From assembly GCA_916613615.1 (NCBI GenBank), contig OU744723.1:68405226-68469225 (forward strand): a DNA stretch of 64,000 bases, given 5' to 3'. Origin of the DNA: Steromphala cineraria (Eukaryota > Mollusca > Gastropoda > Trochida > Trochidae). Both the position numbers and the translations under genes were made by a program. Below the pieces are notes generated by a model. It was given only the letters and a program-made list of their open reading frames with translations. It ran no database searches and was not told the DNA's origin. Shown here piece after piece: positions 47,699 to 59,588 of this stretch (position 1 is the first letter of the stretch; each line of letters starts with the position of its first letter).

Positions 47699-47899
47699 AA
47701 GGTCACCAATAGGGCAGATATATTGGACTGTAACTCTGCGATTACACAAGCAAAATATACATAATGGCACTTAATTTAGGTTTAACGTATGTTACTGTAC
47801 TCTTCCTCCTCCTCTTTAGACGTCATGTTACTGTACTCTTTCTCCTCTAAAGACGTCATGTTTCTGTACACTTCCTCCTCCTCTATAACCTCTTTTGGA

Positions 47900-49914
47900 T
47901 GGCTTCGAAAAACCCAATCGTATAAAATGGCGTTGTAAAATCAAAATCGTTACCCTAAGAAAATTAATAAAAGTTTAGTTCAGAAATTCGTTATAATTAA
48001 CAAGTTGGATATAATATGTTTTAGGATTGTTCCCCATTGGAAAAAGGAATTGTTTGCTATTACTTGATGCCAGGAGTCGAATTAATAGGTTGAGACGAAG
48101 TTGATGGTGTAATGTACAATATCCAATACACAGATATCTTGTTAATTGGTTGAAGCAAATTTTGAGAAGCAAATCACAACTTCGCAACGTCCACGAACGT
48201 CACTCACATTAGATTATCGATCGACATAGGGGGTGTTTTAAGCATGGTAACTTGAATTCACTGACAGAACGTCAGACGGCTTCAGTCACTAACCTTTTTA
48301 AAGTAAAAAAGCTAGAATGATTTTTCAAACACTCAACATAGAACATCAAAGATTTAAACTCAATCTCAATAAACTTAACCTGTAGCTAATAAAATTCTGT
48401 CATCTCATATTTAGTTGAAAATAATGTTACTGAAAGATATGATATAGTTAAATAATCACTAATTTATGATAATCAGTGAAAAAAGAAACACACTTAGAAA
48501 ACAGTCATTAAGTCAAACATTAGTTGAGAACTTAAATATGTTTTTTCCGTGTAGAGTTTTGCCGATAAACGATATTTAACCAAGTGCTAAAGACAAAACA
48601 AATTGATTATTGCAATATCTCCGAAAACAAAAGCCAAACGTTTGTCAGTATGTCAGTAATAATGGAATGACATCAAGGAGTGATGAAAAGACGATACAAG
48701 TACAAAGACAGAATATACGAAAATAATTATTTTGCTATAATGTTTGGTACTGAATAAGAAAATTACATAACCTTAAGCAGATATAAACAAATTTAAAAAA
48801 TACATCATATGGTACATGTATAATACACATAACATTTCCCCGGTCATTAAACGATTTACACATAAACCTTTGAAATAAAACAACGGTTTAATAAGATGAC
48901 AGCTGTGTCACTCGTGAAAAAATAGATTCAGGTACCAGCTTGTACGTTCCCATTTGTTGTGATTGAAAATGAAGGCAGCTGTCACTAGTTATTAGATTGA
49001 ATTATGATGTCTCTGAACATCCAAACATGTTGGTGAAATAAATGAGAAGTCGACCAAATTGTTATTTCTTTTCTATAAAATGTTTAATGTCACCACAGGT
49101 TCGTTTTATTCCAGCCATCTTTAATTTTGAGATGTTGTATTCACTTTTTGACCGATGATCATGAATTCAATATTTCCTCGAAAACAAAATTGGGGAACGT
49201 GGGGTGCCAACTTCGAATACACTCCCGGCATATCTTAGAATGGAGAATGGGATGAATTGGTATCTTGGAGTCATTCTTTCATATTTAACAATATTCTTTC
49301 ATTATGTTCAAATAAAGTTAAAGCAAAAATTTTCGATTTCAGTTTGGTCAAGTTAAATAAAAAAAATATGGTTAACTTTTGGTAAAGTGTTCTGCCATGT
49401 TCTAACATTTATTCATAATTTGCCTTTTGGTTGTATCTATTTCCAAAACTGAAATATTTAACATTGTTTTATGTTTTGAATTTAAAATTGAAGGCGTTCT
49501 TCTGTTCTATTGAATGTCAAAAGGTGTAACTCGCAAAGTGTAAAATAAGACCTTTGCTAATCCTTGTTGTTTGACATATAATGTACAAAATTCAACATAT
49601 ATGATCCTTTGTCGTTCAACATTATGGCACGTACATGTGAATACTTTTGATTGGGCACAAATACTTTAAAATCGTACATTATCCGTACACCGATCTTGAT
49701 GCCCTCGTGTTAGCATCTTAATTAGTTTTTTGTTTTAATTTTTGATCGTGTTAAAATCGTGTTTTTTCGTAGAATGATTGTACATTGCTCATACTTATTC
49801 AATAAATATTGACAAGTCTTTAAAACAATCTATGAACGGCATGTTGTAAGTCACTATACATTTATAATGAGACAATTCTAAAACTACAATGTAGGTGGCA
49901 TGGTAAGATAGATC
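47900..49914. other. no gene or element recognised
   Basis: About 2 kb of strongly AT-rich sequence. The minus frame 47975-48187 (70 aa) has no motif. Nothing else supportable. Confidence 0.5.
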
Positions 49915-50056
49915 AATATCGCTTGGTCGTTCGGCCATATCGCTTGGTCGTTCGGCCATATCGCTTAGTCGTTTAGCCATATCGCTTTGTCGTTTGGCCA
50001 TTTCGCTTTGTCGTTTCCAAATATCGCTTTGTCCTTTGTTAATATCGCTTTATCGC
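49915..50056. repeat. 21-22-bp minisatellite, about 6-7 copies
   Basis: Units atatcgcttggtcgttcggcc become progressively more diverged from left to right (cgcttagtcgtttagcc, cgctttgtcgtttggcc, cgctttgtcgtttcc, cgctttgtcctttg). On the minus strand the left units read as MAERPSD repeats, an artefact of a 21-bp period. Confidence 0.85.
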
Positions 50057-50889
50057 GTTAATATGAAAGGGCGAAAGAGCGATGACCCGTTTCGGCCATC
50101 ATAAGATTTAGTTATCACCTTAAACTTAAATATACGAATATTAAAAAATTCAACAGTGATGTTTGATGTTAGCATGAAAAATAACCGATAAATAATGCAA
50201 ATTGCAAGAGGAATCTGAAAACTAAAAAATTCCTCTACCAACCCGTTCTAAGCAGCTTATGCTTTCGTTATTTGGTCACATACGCTACACGACAGTTGGC
50301 GAGTGTTATATGGTTAGTTATTATCGCGTTTGATTTTGTAAGGAATTTTGCAACTGACAATTGTTATAATGATGACTTATAAAACCGAAATGATATCCAC
50401 TGCAAACTATTGTCATTATTGACTCATGATGATCGGATGAACTTTCGGTTTGTCGTTGTAAACTTCTGTATGTCAGAACGTCAGTATTTGGGTTAGACTT
50501 TGGAGTCAAAAACTGTCTTTGACATCAAATGACATATCAAATGAAACTTAGAAGATATTTTGCACTGTTTGTTCGCTAAACTAATCAGTAAACCCAACAA
50601 ATAGTTAAATGCACTAAGTAACCTACCAGAGACTTTGGTATATTGATTTCGATGTTTCATGTTTTCCAGTAATAACCCTTGAAATCTTTACATTTTTACA
50701 TATAAACCTACCCAGTATTACCTTGCTTTCGTGTTTTACCATTACAGTATAACTAAATCCAACCGATGTATGTACTGCCAGTTTATTAGACAAGTTGAAT
50801 CACCAGCTGAAAAGACCACCATTGGAATTGCCCAGCAGAAAGCGCTAGCTGAAACACCAGGTGAATACACCAGCTTAATCGATCACTCA
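50057..50889. other. no gene recognised; proto-repeat at right edge
   Basis: Mostly AT-rich spacer. From 50795 to 50890 single words of the next array appear out of phase (aatcaccagctgaaaagacc, cccagcagaaagc), suggesting the ancestral sequence from which the array grew. Confidence 0.4.
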
Positions 50890-53690
50890 AGCAGATTGAC
50901 CATGTGAATTAAGTAACATTGACCATGTGAATTAAGTAACATTGGCCATGTGAATTAAGTAACATTGACCATGTGAATTAAGTAACATTGACCATGTGAA
51001 CTAAGTAACATTGACCATGTGAATTAAGTAAAATTGACCATGTGAATTAAGTAACATTGACCATGTCAAATAAGTAACATTGACCATGTGAATTAAGTAA
51101 CATTGACCATGTGAATTCACCAGCTGAAATGTACCAAATGAGAAGACCACAGATTAGATAAGTAACATTGACCATGTGAATTGAGTAACATTGACCATGT
51201 GAATTGACCAACTGAAATCTACCAAATGAGAAGACCAGCAGATTAGATAAGTAACATTGACCATGTGAATTAAGTAACATTGACATGTGAATTGACCAGC
51301 TGAAATATACCAAATGAGAAGACCAGCAGATTAGATAAGTAACATTGACCATGTGAATTAAGTAACATTGACATGTGAATTGACCAGCTGAAATATACCA
51401 AATGAGAAGACCACCAGATTAGATAAGTAACATTGACCATGTGAATTAAGTAACATTGACCATGTGAATTAAGTAACACTGACCATGTGAATTAAATAAC
51501 ATTGACCATGTGAATTAAGTAACATTGACCATGTGAATTAAGTAACATTGACCATGTGAATTAAGTAACATTGACCATGTGAATTGACCATCTGAAATAT
51601 ACCAAATGAGAAGACCAGCAGAATATATAAATAACATTGACCATGTGAATTAAGTAACACTGACCATGTGAATTGACCAGCTGAAATATACCAAATGAGA
51701 AGACAAGCAGATTAGATAAGTATCATTGACCATGTGAATTAAGTAACACTGACCATGTGAATTCACCAGCTGAAATATACCAAATGAGAAGGCCAGCAGA
51801 TTAGATAAGTAACACTGACCATGTGAATTAAGTAACATTGACCATATGAATTGGTCAGCTGAAATATACCAAATGAGAAGACCAGCAGATTAGATAAGTA
51901 AGATTGACCATGTGAATTAAGTAACACTGACCATGTGAATTAAGTAACATTGACCATGTGAATTGACCAGCTAAAATCTACCAAATGAGAAGACCAGCAG
52001 ATTAGATAAGTAACACTGACCAAGTGAATTAAGTAACATTGACCATGTAAATTAACCATCGGAAATATACCAATTGAGAAGACAGCAGATTAGGTAAGTA
52101 ACACTGACCATGTGAATTAAGTAACATTGACCATGTGAATTGACCAGCTGAAATATACCAAATGAGAAGACCAGCAGATTAGATAAGTAACACTGACCAT
52201 GTGAATTAAGTAACATTGACCATGTGAATTGACCAGCTGAAATCTACCAAATGAGAAGACCAGCAGATTAGATAAGTACCATTGACCATGTGAATTAAGT
52301 AACATTGACCATGTGAATTCACCAGCTGAAATATACCAAATGAGAAGACCACCAGATTAGATAAGTAACATTGACCATGTGAATTGAGTAACATTGACCA
52401 TGTGAATAGACCAACTGAAATCTACCAAATGAGAAGACCAGCAGATTAGATAAGTTACATTGACCATGTGAATGAAGTCACACTGACCATGTGAATTGAC
52501 CAGCTGAAATCTACAAAATGAGAAGACCAGCAGATTAGATAAGTAACATTGACCATGTGAATTAAGTAACATTGACCATGTGAATTAAGTATCATTGACC
52601 ATGTGAATTGACCAGCTAAAATCTACCAAACGAGAAGACCACCAGATTAGATAAGTAACACTGACCATGTGAATTGAGTAACATTGACCATGTGAATAGA
52701 CCAACTGAAATCTACCAAATGAGAAGACCAGCAGATTAGATAAGTTACATTGACCATGTGAATTAAGTCACACTGACCATGTGAAATGACCAGCTGAAAT
52801 CTACAAAATGAGCAGACCAGCAGATTAGATAAGTAACATTGACCATGTGAATTAAGTAACATTGACCATGTGAATTAAGTATCATTGACCATGTGAATTC
52901 ACCAGCTGAAATATACCAAACGAGAAGACCACCAGATTAGATAAGTAACACTGACCATGTGAATTGAGTAACATTGACCATGTGAATTGACCAACTGAAA
53001 TCTACCAAATGAGAAGACCAGCAGATTAGATAAGTAACATTGACCATGTGAATTAAGTAACATTGACCATGTGAGTTGACCAGCTGAAATCTACCAAATG
53101 AGAAGACCACCAGATTAGATAAGTAACATTGACCATGTGAATTAAGTAACATTGACCATGTGAGTTGACCAGCTGAAATCTACCAAATGAGAAGACCACC
53201 AGATTAGATAAGTAACATTGACCATGTGAATTAAGTAACATTGACCATGTGAATTGACCAGCTGAAATATACCAAATGAGAAGACCAGCAGATTAGATAA
53301 GTAACATTGACCATGTGAATTGACCATCTGAAATCTACCAAATGAGAAGACCAGCAGATTAGATAAGTAACATTGACCATGTGAATTAAGTAACACTGAC
53401 CAAGTGAATTAAGTAACATTGACCATGTGAATTGACCATCTGAAATATACCAATTGAGAAGACAGCAGATTAGGTAAATAACACTGACCATGTGAATCAA
53501 GTAACATTGACCATGTGAATTGACCAGCTGAAATATACCAAATGAGAAGACCAGCAGATTAGATAAGTAACATTGACCATGTGAATTAAGTAACATTAAC
53601 CATGTGAATTGACCAGCTGAAATCTACCAAATGAGAAGACCAGCAGATTAGATAAGTAACATTGACCATGTGAATTGACCAGCTGAAATC
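50890..53690. repeat. nested minisatellite with 23-, 89- and 290-bp periods
   Basis: The basic unit is 23 bp (attgaccatgtgaattaagt, aac). Pure runs of it fill 50895-51110 and 51430-51580. A 43-bp insert (tgaccagctgaaatctacca, aatgagaagaccagcagatt, aga) followed by two 23-bp units gives an 89-bp unit, seen clearly at 53053, 53142 and 53231. Three 89-bp units plus one 23-bp unit form a 290-bp block repeated at 52357, 52647 and 52937. A variant block (caagtgaattaagtaacatt, then caattgagaagacagcag) occurs at 52021 and again at 53401, 1380 bp apart. Minus-strand frames of 60-121 aa here (MLLNSHGQCYL...) are products of the repeat; the 89-bp period is not a multiple of 3. Confidence 0.95.
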
Positions 53691-53980
53691 ATCACTGAAC
53701 TTGGTGAACTTATAACTGAAAGAGGAATTGATTAAAACGTATTTATTCAGGAAACCTGATTGAGATTGGTCAAAATGTTCTATATGAATGCATCTCATCG
53801 ACGATATACAGATATAAGCATTTATTCAATAATGTGACCTAAGTTGAATCTAGAAGGTTTTAAATGTACGACTTAATATACGAGCTGAGAGGGGCGGCTG
53901 AGAACAACCGTGTTAAACCCAAACAATATCTCAAACATACTGACTTCTTGTCATAGTGTCATCAACAGTAACTCGATATA
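53691..53980. other. short spacer, nothing recognised
   Basis: Between the minisatellite and the Tc1-like element; no supported frame. Confidence 0.4.
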
Positions 53981-53982
53981 TA

Positions 53983-55512
53983 CTATACAAAAAAAGAAAC
54001 GCATAGGTGAATATTTTCCGGATAAATGAGTTTTCAAAACGAAATATGTCCATAAAACATGTGAAACACATTTGGTTGTAGAAACATTTGATTGTGACAA
54101 TTTTGAATGTTTGAAACTGTCACTGATTTCAAAATTGTGAATTTGAAAGCGGTTTTGACCAAAATGAAAAAAGCATGGCCAAAACGGAACCAAAAGCACT
54201 TGGAAAGTTGAAATTATTGGAAACATGCGTGTATTCACATTCTCCACAAAGAGCTTTCACCGATCACGAATTGCAATAAGAGTTTTACAATATGAAGAGT
54301 AAATGCAAATTCCACGTTTGAGCACTGCAACTCGAATCACCGCCATTGGCAGAATTCAGACTGGAGAGTCGCAAACATTCCTTGCCAGGGGTCATAACGT
54401 CTAAAAGAGCACAAACACTTGTCTTTTAGAACGCTTCCAACAATTTGGTTCCACCGATGATTGTCCACGTTCTGGAACACCTTGGGTCATCACAGAGGGT
54501 CAAGATCGCTAAATTTGGTTCCTTCGCCCATGTTACCGTATTGTCAATGCTGTGTACACAGCTGCCAGGGTGCCAATACTACACAGAATTTCGCCACAAA
54601 CAGTACGGAATCGATTGCAACAGATCAGATTGAGAGTCAGGAGACGCTACTTTGGCAATATGTTATGACGTCATAATCGCGCGCAACGTGTTCTGTGCTG
54701 TAACAACGTTCAGGTCTGGAACCTAAGACATGGGAAATGTGTAAGTCTTAGCGATGCATCAGGATTTCTTTTGCAAAGAGGAGATGAAAAAGAATTGGGT
54801 ATACAGACGTGTACAAATGAAAGTTATGCTCCAAACTGCCAAAGTCAAGTCGTTAGATTTTGGAAAAGGTAACCTGATGATGTGGGCGGCCGTAGGCTAC
54901 ACATTTCTTTCTGGTTTCCTTCATTTCCAAGGTAGTCTAATTGGAACACGTTCATAACACACTATCATCAAACGACACGTGCTGCCAGTAAATGACATAG
55001 CGTCGTAACGTTGTCCACTACATCGCAAGAGCACATACTGTTGGTGTCACAAGATCATTTCTGACATGTTACAACATCAATTGGATCCCCTATCACTTAC
55101 GTAATCAAGATCTTAACCTGATTGAACACTTTTGAGATGAACTGGATTGACCTCTCTGATAGCGTTAACGTTTACGTCAAATGCTTCCAAACATGGCTCA
55201 GTTTTTGCAGGACAAGTTGGAGACCATAATCCAAGCATCAACATAGCGACTTATACAGTCTATGCCAAGGCGTTTGAAAATTGTTAGGCGTTCACGTTGT
55301 GGTAAAAACAGACAATGACATTCAAGTGACCTCTGATTAGCTAAAGGAAGTTAAAGTCTTACGGCGTGTATGATATCATAAAGAGCAATGATCCTGTTAT
55401 CTCCATGAGAAATTTCAGTTTCTTATACGCATTTACTAAAAGACAGTGTCAATTCAAAATTGACTGTAACCACACCTAGAAATATCCAGCTATGCGTTTC
55501 TTTTTTGTATAG
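53983..55512 (+). mobile_element. Tc1/mariner-like element, full length but dead
   Basis: Inverted termini (ctatacaaaaaaagaaacgc, atag at the left; reverse complement at the right with one base length difference) are flanked by TA at 53981-53982 and 55513-55514. Length is 1530 bp. Reading forward, there are fragments of a transposase in order. From about 54325 come ITAIGRIQTGESQ and RFQQFGSTDDCPRSGTP (helix-turn-helix domain); near 54570, RISPQTVRNRLQQI; and near 54690, HNRAQRVLCCNNVQVWNLRH. Near 54870 comes LMMWAAVGYTFLSGFLHFQG, the strand before the second catalytic Asp. A C-terminal part resembling NLIEHF-stop-DELD and QSMPRRLKIVRR follows near 55110-55290. At least four stops or frameshifts intervene. 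The family is distinct from the two copies at 6277 and 42046. Confidence 0.9.
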
Positions 55513-55514
55513 TA

Positions 55515-57530
55515 TAGTTTCGACGGGAATTACCAAATATCGCTGTCTACAGTCAATAAGAGGAACATTCCGATTCTCACTTACATTTAACATTATAAAA
55601 TCTAAAAATTAAATAATAAACACGTTAAACTTTGTTTTTTACTCTGTTTGTTTACATTACTAGGAGCTTTACTTAAAATGTCGTTCATAATGTAGTTAGC
55701 TCATAAAGTAAGCTGTGTAACTGTCTTCAATCATGACCGCCATTATAACAAATCAAACACAACCTGACTTTTAAGAGCATTATAAATCTTACAGTATAGA
55801 GGCATGACGTTGAACATTTATGATATATCTCAACGTCGATTCAGTCGACACTGGAAATGTCGATATACAAATAGACGGTGTTTCATTGTTGCGAAATAAG
55901 TACGTGCTAGTCAGAATCTCTCTAATAAGATCAACAATGTTAAAAAAACACTTGATGAAAACGAGAAACATAAGCGTTGAATGAATTCAGAGTATCCATT
56001 TGGTTAGTACACATTACATGACTTCGATATTTTCAGTAACATGGCACTTTCGTTGATACCAGCTTACAGAATGAGGATAGTTGTCTGCATCAGAGAGGGG
56101 GTACAACGTTATTTTAACTGATCATTTCTCCAAATTGTCAACTATGAATAATAATTCTTGGCAAATGTATTATCTTCTCATTATATCTCATACTCAAACC
56201 GAACATGCCGAGTAGCAGAAGAAACAAGCATACACCAAGCAAAACACTGGCGGCCTTTTTGTGTGAACACTTCTAGTTGTTTGAGTAGGGAGTCGGATAC
56301 ACGTAGTCCAGTTGAACTTGTTACGTTCATTTTAGAGCTGCATTGTTTTTTAAACATTGTCTTGCAAATATGATCCAACAGAATTGTGCTTAGGTCTCTT
56401 TAAGTCTGTCTTTAAAAACTGCCTACCTAGGGTTCAAGTCCTGATGACGATAGTGTGGTGCTTAATCATAATAAGCATGGTAAGTGTCAGGGTTTATCAA
56501 GAGTGTTTAAGGTCAGACATGATATCAATTTAAAGATCTCAAATTTAAGATTAAATGCCATGTGAAAGGCCAGAGTTAACTGTCTAACTAAAACTAAAAT
56601 TAAAATTAAAACTAAAACTAAAACTAAAACTAAAACTAAAATTATTGCTTAAACATATATATAAACTTAAACAAGTCAATATGAGGTTTCGTTTTGAGGT
56701 TTGTAAGATGAATGAGAAGGAGTTCTACTGTTTTACAAGTTCTGTATTGTAGTTGTTTTATTGCTCTGGGCTATTCATTCCATTAACTAATCTTACTTGA
56801 AGAAACCTACTTACAGTGTAGGGCCGGGGCGTGGTCATCGTTACTAGGACGAGTAAATTCACCTGTTGTTGATGGTAGACAAGAAGACCCCTCCAGTAAG
56901 CAAACAACCCCAATGGAGGGTTTTTGTGACGTGTTTTAAACGGATTCAGGGCCGAAGACGATTTTATCGAGTTGAGTTGATTTATTGATGTACGGTATTT
57001 GTTATGCTATGCCTCTCAAACAGATATTATCTCGCGTGAGCATGATTGTCACATAGCTGAAGCGTTTTATTACAAACCAGATATATATTTATGGTGATAA
57101 CATTGGTTACTAAAACAAGTGTTGTTGAACCAAAACATGCTATTTATTTATAAATGTGTGTGTATACGTTTGTATGTATTACGTTTATAGAAGATATTTT
57201 AATATTGATGTTTATATTGTAAATGAGTCTGACTACAGTGTCTCATAGGTCACATTTGGCTGTATGCTATACTTTTAAATATGTTAATTTTCATGTGAAT
57301 GTCTGTCTGTATAACTGTGGACACTTTAATAAAGAATTCTCTCTCTCTTTAAAGGAGTGACGTCATAACGCCGTCTTTTATTTGCGATTCTAGTACTGTT
57401 CCCGTAAAGATCAAAGCCGCCTCATGTTTTAACTATAATTGTTCAAGGCAAAACACTACTTTATGCAAAACACATGATGGTTAGGGCTACTCTATTTCTT
57501 AATAATTTCCTTGTTGTCTCTGTTACAATC
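55515..57530. other. no gene recognised; small microsatellite
   Basis: About 2 kb without a supported gene. 56586-56643 is a (ctaaaa)n-type run with a few t substitutions. The stretch 57280-57350 (tttaataaagaattctctct) looks like a transcript or LINE 3' end with an aataaa signal. Opposed frames at 56158-56378 show no motif. Confidence 0.45.
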
Positions 57531-57640
57531 AGTGAGTGAGTGAGTTATTGTTTTACGCCGGTTGGGCAATATTTAAGCCATTAGCGGCGTATGTTACAAT
57601 GGAGATTGTCGCGTAATGCAATCGACGTAGAGGCTTCAAG
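57531..57640 (+). mobile_element. gtgagtgagtgag-headed dispersed repeat, second copy
   Basis: It begins cagtgagtgagtgagttatt and continues gttttacgccggttgggcaa, tatttaagccattagcggcg. The head matches 15946, and the gttttacgcc..gcaatattt pattern is typical of the abalone-type repeat as I remember it. Confidence 0.45.
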
Positions 57641-58620
57641 CTCAGTAAGCATTTAAACTGTCAGTCGGGTAATAGTCGAGTAGGCTTGCAAACAGAAGCC
57701 TCTTCATATATCCAATCTTATAGCCATATTCACAATAGACAAACTCACACCTGTGGTGTAGCCAGTGATGCACAGAGGAGAGTGTTAGTGAATCTGGTTT
57801 ATGCCCCACTCCGGTCTCGTTATTTTTGAAGAACAAAACATTTCCATTTGCATCCTTCTCCATGTAGGCACCTAACCTACTTTGAACTTTGTTCACTTAC
57901 CTGCAAATATCATGTAATTGCGAATGTCTTTGAGACATCCTGACATTACAAATACGAAACGGATTATGTTGAAATTTCACTACAAAAGATAATATTCATT
58001 TTGCGTTAACATATTCCTTTGTCATACCAAACAGTTGACAATTTTGGCAGGCCATTGTAGTGACCAGGGGTCAAAATTTTGGAAACACTAAGTTTTATTT
58101 TTATTTTGAAAACTCATAATGAGTGATCAACAGCTTTAAACCAAGTCATATTTGATCCTCTGTACTAAATCAATGTAATGATGCCAATTTTTCGATATGA
58201 GTATATATAGGGAATATTTAATTCAAAATTTAAAAAAATCGAAATCAAATAAAAACAATATGACCCCATCTGTCTATTTTACCATGCCATACCGAAATCT
58301 TGTTTGGTTATCTTCCACAATGTCAATTGTTGGTCCTTTGTCAGTGCTGCTGGAGTTATTTGATTGACGTCCAAACGGTACCCCGATTACATGATGTTTA
58401 CACTAGCAAGTGAACAAACTTAGGTACGCAGCTGTACATGCTTTCACCTAACTAGATCAATAGAATATCTACAAACTTACTCTTCTAATAGTACTTTCAA
58501 AACCAACTTCTCAATTCATTACATTGAAACCGGGCACCCACTAGTACCTTTAGATAGGGTTTTAGAGCCAAACAATGACTGTATAAACATGACACAACAG
58601 AAATCACCTCGGCTTGTATC
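57641..58620. other. no gene established
   Basis: The minus frame 57896-57642 (84 aa, containing AYMEKDANGNVLFFKNNETG) has a protein-like composition but no family I recognise. A ttgcag|gtaagt site lies just 5' of it on the minus strand and would fit a donor better than an acceptor. I leave it as an unassigned frame. Confidence 0.3.
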
Positions 58621-58621
58621 A

Positions 58622-58692
58622 AACCTCTGTAGCTCAGTTGGTAAAGTCGTTGCTTTCATACATAAAGACTATAGGTTGGAGTCTTGCTTTCA
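58622..58692 (+). repeat. tRNA-like sequence, probably a SINE head
   Basis: A good RNA polymerase III A box (tagctcagttgg) is followed 36 bp later by a B-box-like ggttggagtct. The D-, anticodon- and T-stems do not pair well, and no CCA-type acceptor stem is seen. It is therefore a tRNA pseudogene or tRNA-derived SINE rather than a functional tRNA. Confidence 0.5.
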
Positions 58693-58762
58693 TTGTTTTT
58701 AATTCTCAAAGAAATATAATTCCAAAATTCCAAAATGTCCGTTGTATAGCCCACAGGGACAT

Positions 58763-59276
58763 GTATCGCTTAAATACAGCGTTAGAAAGGCATATATACT
58801 CATAGACCCTACCCTAATACTATATATGTATCGCTTAAATACAGCGTTAGAAAGGCATATATACTCATAGACCCTACCCTAATACTATTTGTATCGCTTA
58901 AATACAGCGTTAGAAAGGCATATATACTCATAGACCCTACCCTAATACTATATGTATCGCTTAAATACAGCGTTAGAAAGGCATATATACTCATAGACCC
59001 TACCCTAATACTATATATGTATCGCTTAAATACAGCGTTAGAAAGGCATATATACTCATAGACCCTACCCTAATACTATATATATCGCTTAAATACAGCG
59101 TTAGAAAGGCATATATACTCATAGACCCTACCCTAATACTATTTGTATCGCTTAAATACAGCGTTAGAAAGGCATATATACTCATAGACCCTACCCTAAT
59201 ACTATATGTATCGCTTAAATACAGCGTTAGAAAGGCATATATACTCATAGACCCTCATAGACCCTACCCTAATACT
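58763..59276 (+). repeat. 63-65-bp minisatellite, 8 copies
   Basis: Units start gtatcgcttaaatacagcgt at 58763, 58828, 58891, 58954, 59019, about 59082, 59145 and 59208. They end with cctaccctaatactat plus a variable at-run (63 or 65 bp). Units are otherwise virtually identical. A 10-bp partial duplication (tagaccctca) occurs in the last unit. Minus-strand frames here are repeat read-through. Confidence 0.95.
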
Positions 59277-59301
59277 ACAGTATTAGGGTAGGGTCTATGA
59301 G
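59254..59301. repeat. near-loopless perfect palindrome
   Basis: The end of the last minisatellite unit (ctcatagaccctaccctaat, act) is followed after two bases by its exact reverse complement (agtattagggtagggtctat, gag). Arms are 23 bp with a 2-base spacer. Such structures can extrude as cruciforms and are unstable in replication. Confidence 0.9.
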
Positions 59302-59588
59302 TACATGTCCCTGTGGTATAGCCAAAGTTAAAGACCTCTTCTCCTGGCACACTGAAGGTGTACAATCAAGAGTACAGTTGAATCGGTCAATACACCTACG
59401 GATAGAACAACTAAAACCATAGCAACGAGACCATCCACTTCGCAAAGCTTAATATGTTTCTTATGCATACAGTATTTTGTCATCTCTATATTGAGTTGTT
59501 GTTGCAACCTAGCCAGGCGCATCACCTCTTTATGCAACATGATCCATACGAATTACACATGCAACTGGTTGTTGACTGTGCTAAATGT

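Larger units (their letters stand above)
58749..59321. mobile_element. inverted-repeat element carrying a minisatellite
   Basis: The ends ccacagggacatgta (about 58751-58765) and tacatgtccctgtgg (about 59301-59315) are exact reverse complements. Between them lies an eight-copy tandem array and then a perfect palindrome. The left end plus the start of the unit (ccacagggacatgtatcgct, taaatacagcgttagaaag) is the reverse complement of the heads of the repeats at 1 and 1088. The three loci therefore belong to one family. No coding capacity; DNA transposons with internal tandem repeats are known in molluscs, but I cannot name this family. Confidence 0.7.

Noticed and set aside
50890..53798. Family of minus-strand proteins of 60-121 aa (MLLNSHGQCYL type)
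   Set aside because: They are the minisatellite read in translation. Periods of 23, 89 and 290 bp are not multiples of 3, so frames rotate and end quickly.
57642..57896. Minus-strand 84-aa frame with AYMEKDANGNVLFFKNNETG
   Set aside because: Composition is protein-like, but I recognise no family, and the splice-like site beside it (cag|gtaagt) has donor rather than acceptor character.
58622..58692. Functional tRNA gene
   Set aside because: A- and B-box words are present, but stems do not pair and no acceptor stem closes, so it is listed only as a tRNA-like repeat.
58763..59301. Telomere-like tract (ccctaccctaat, attagggtaggg)
   Set aside because: The similarity to TTAGGG is limited to part of a 63-65-bp unit; no consecutive hexamer repeats are present.
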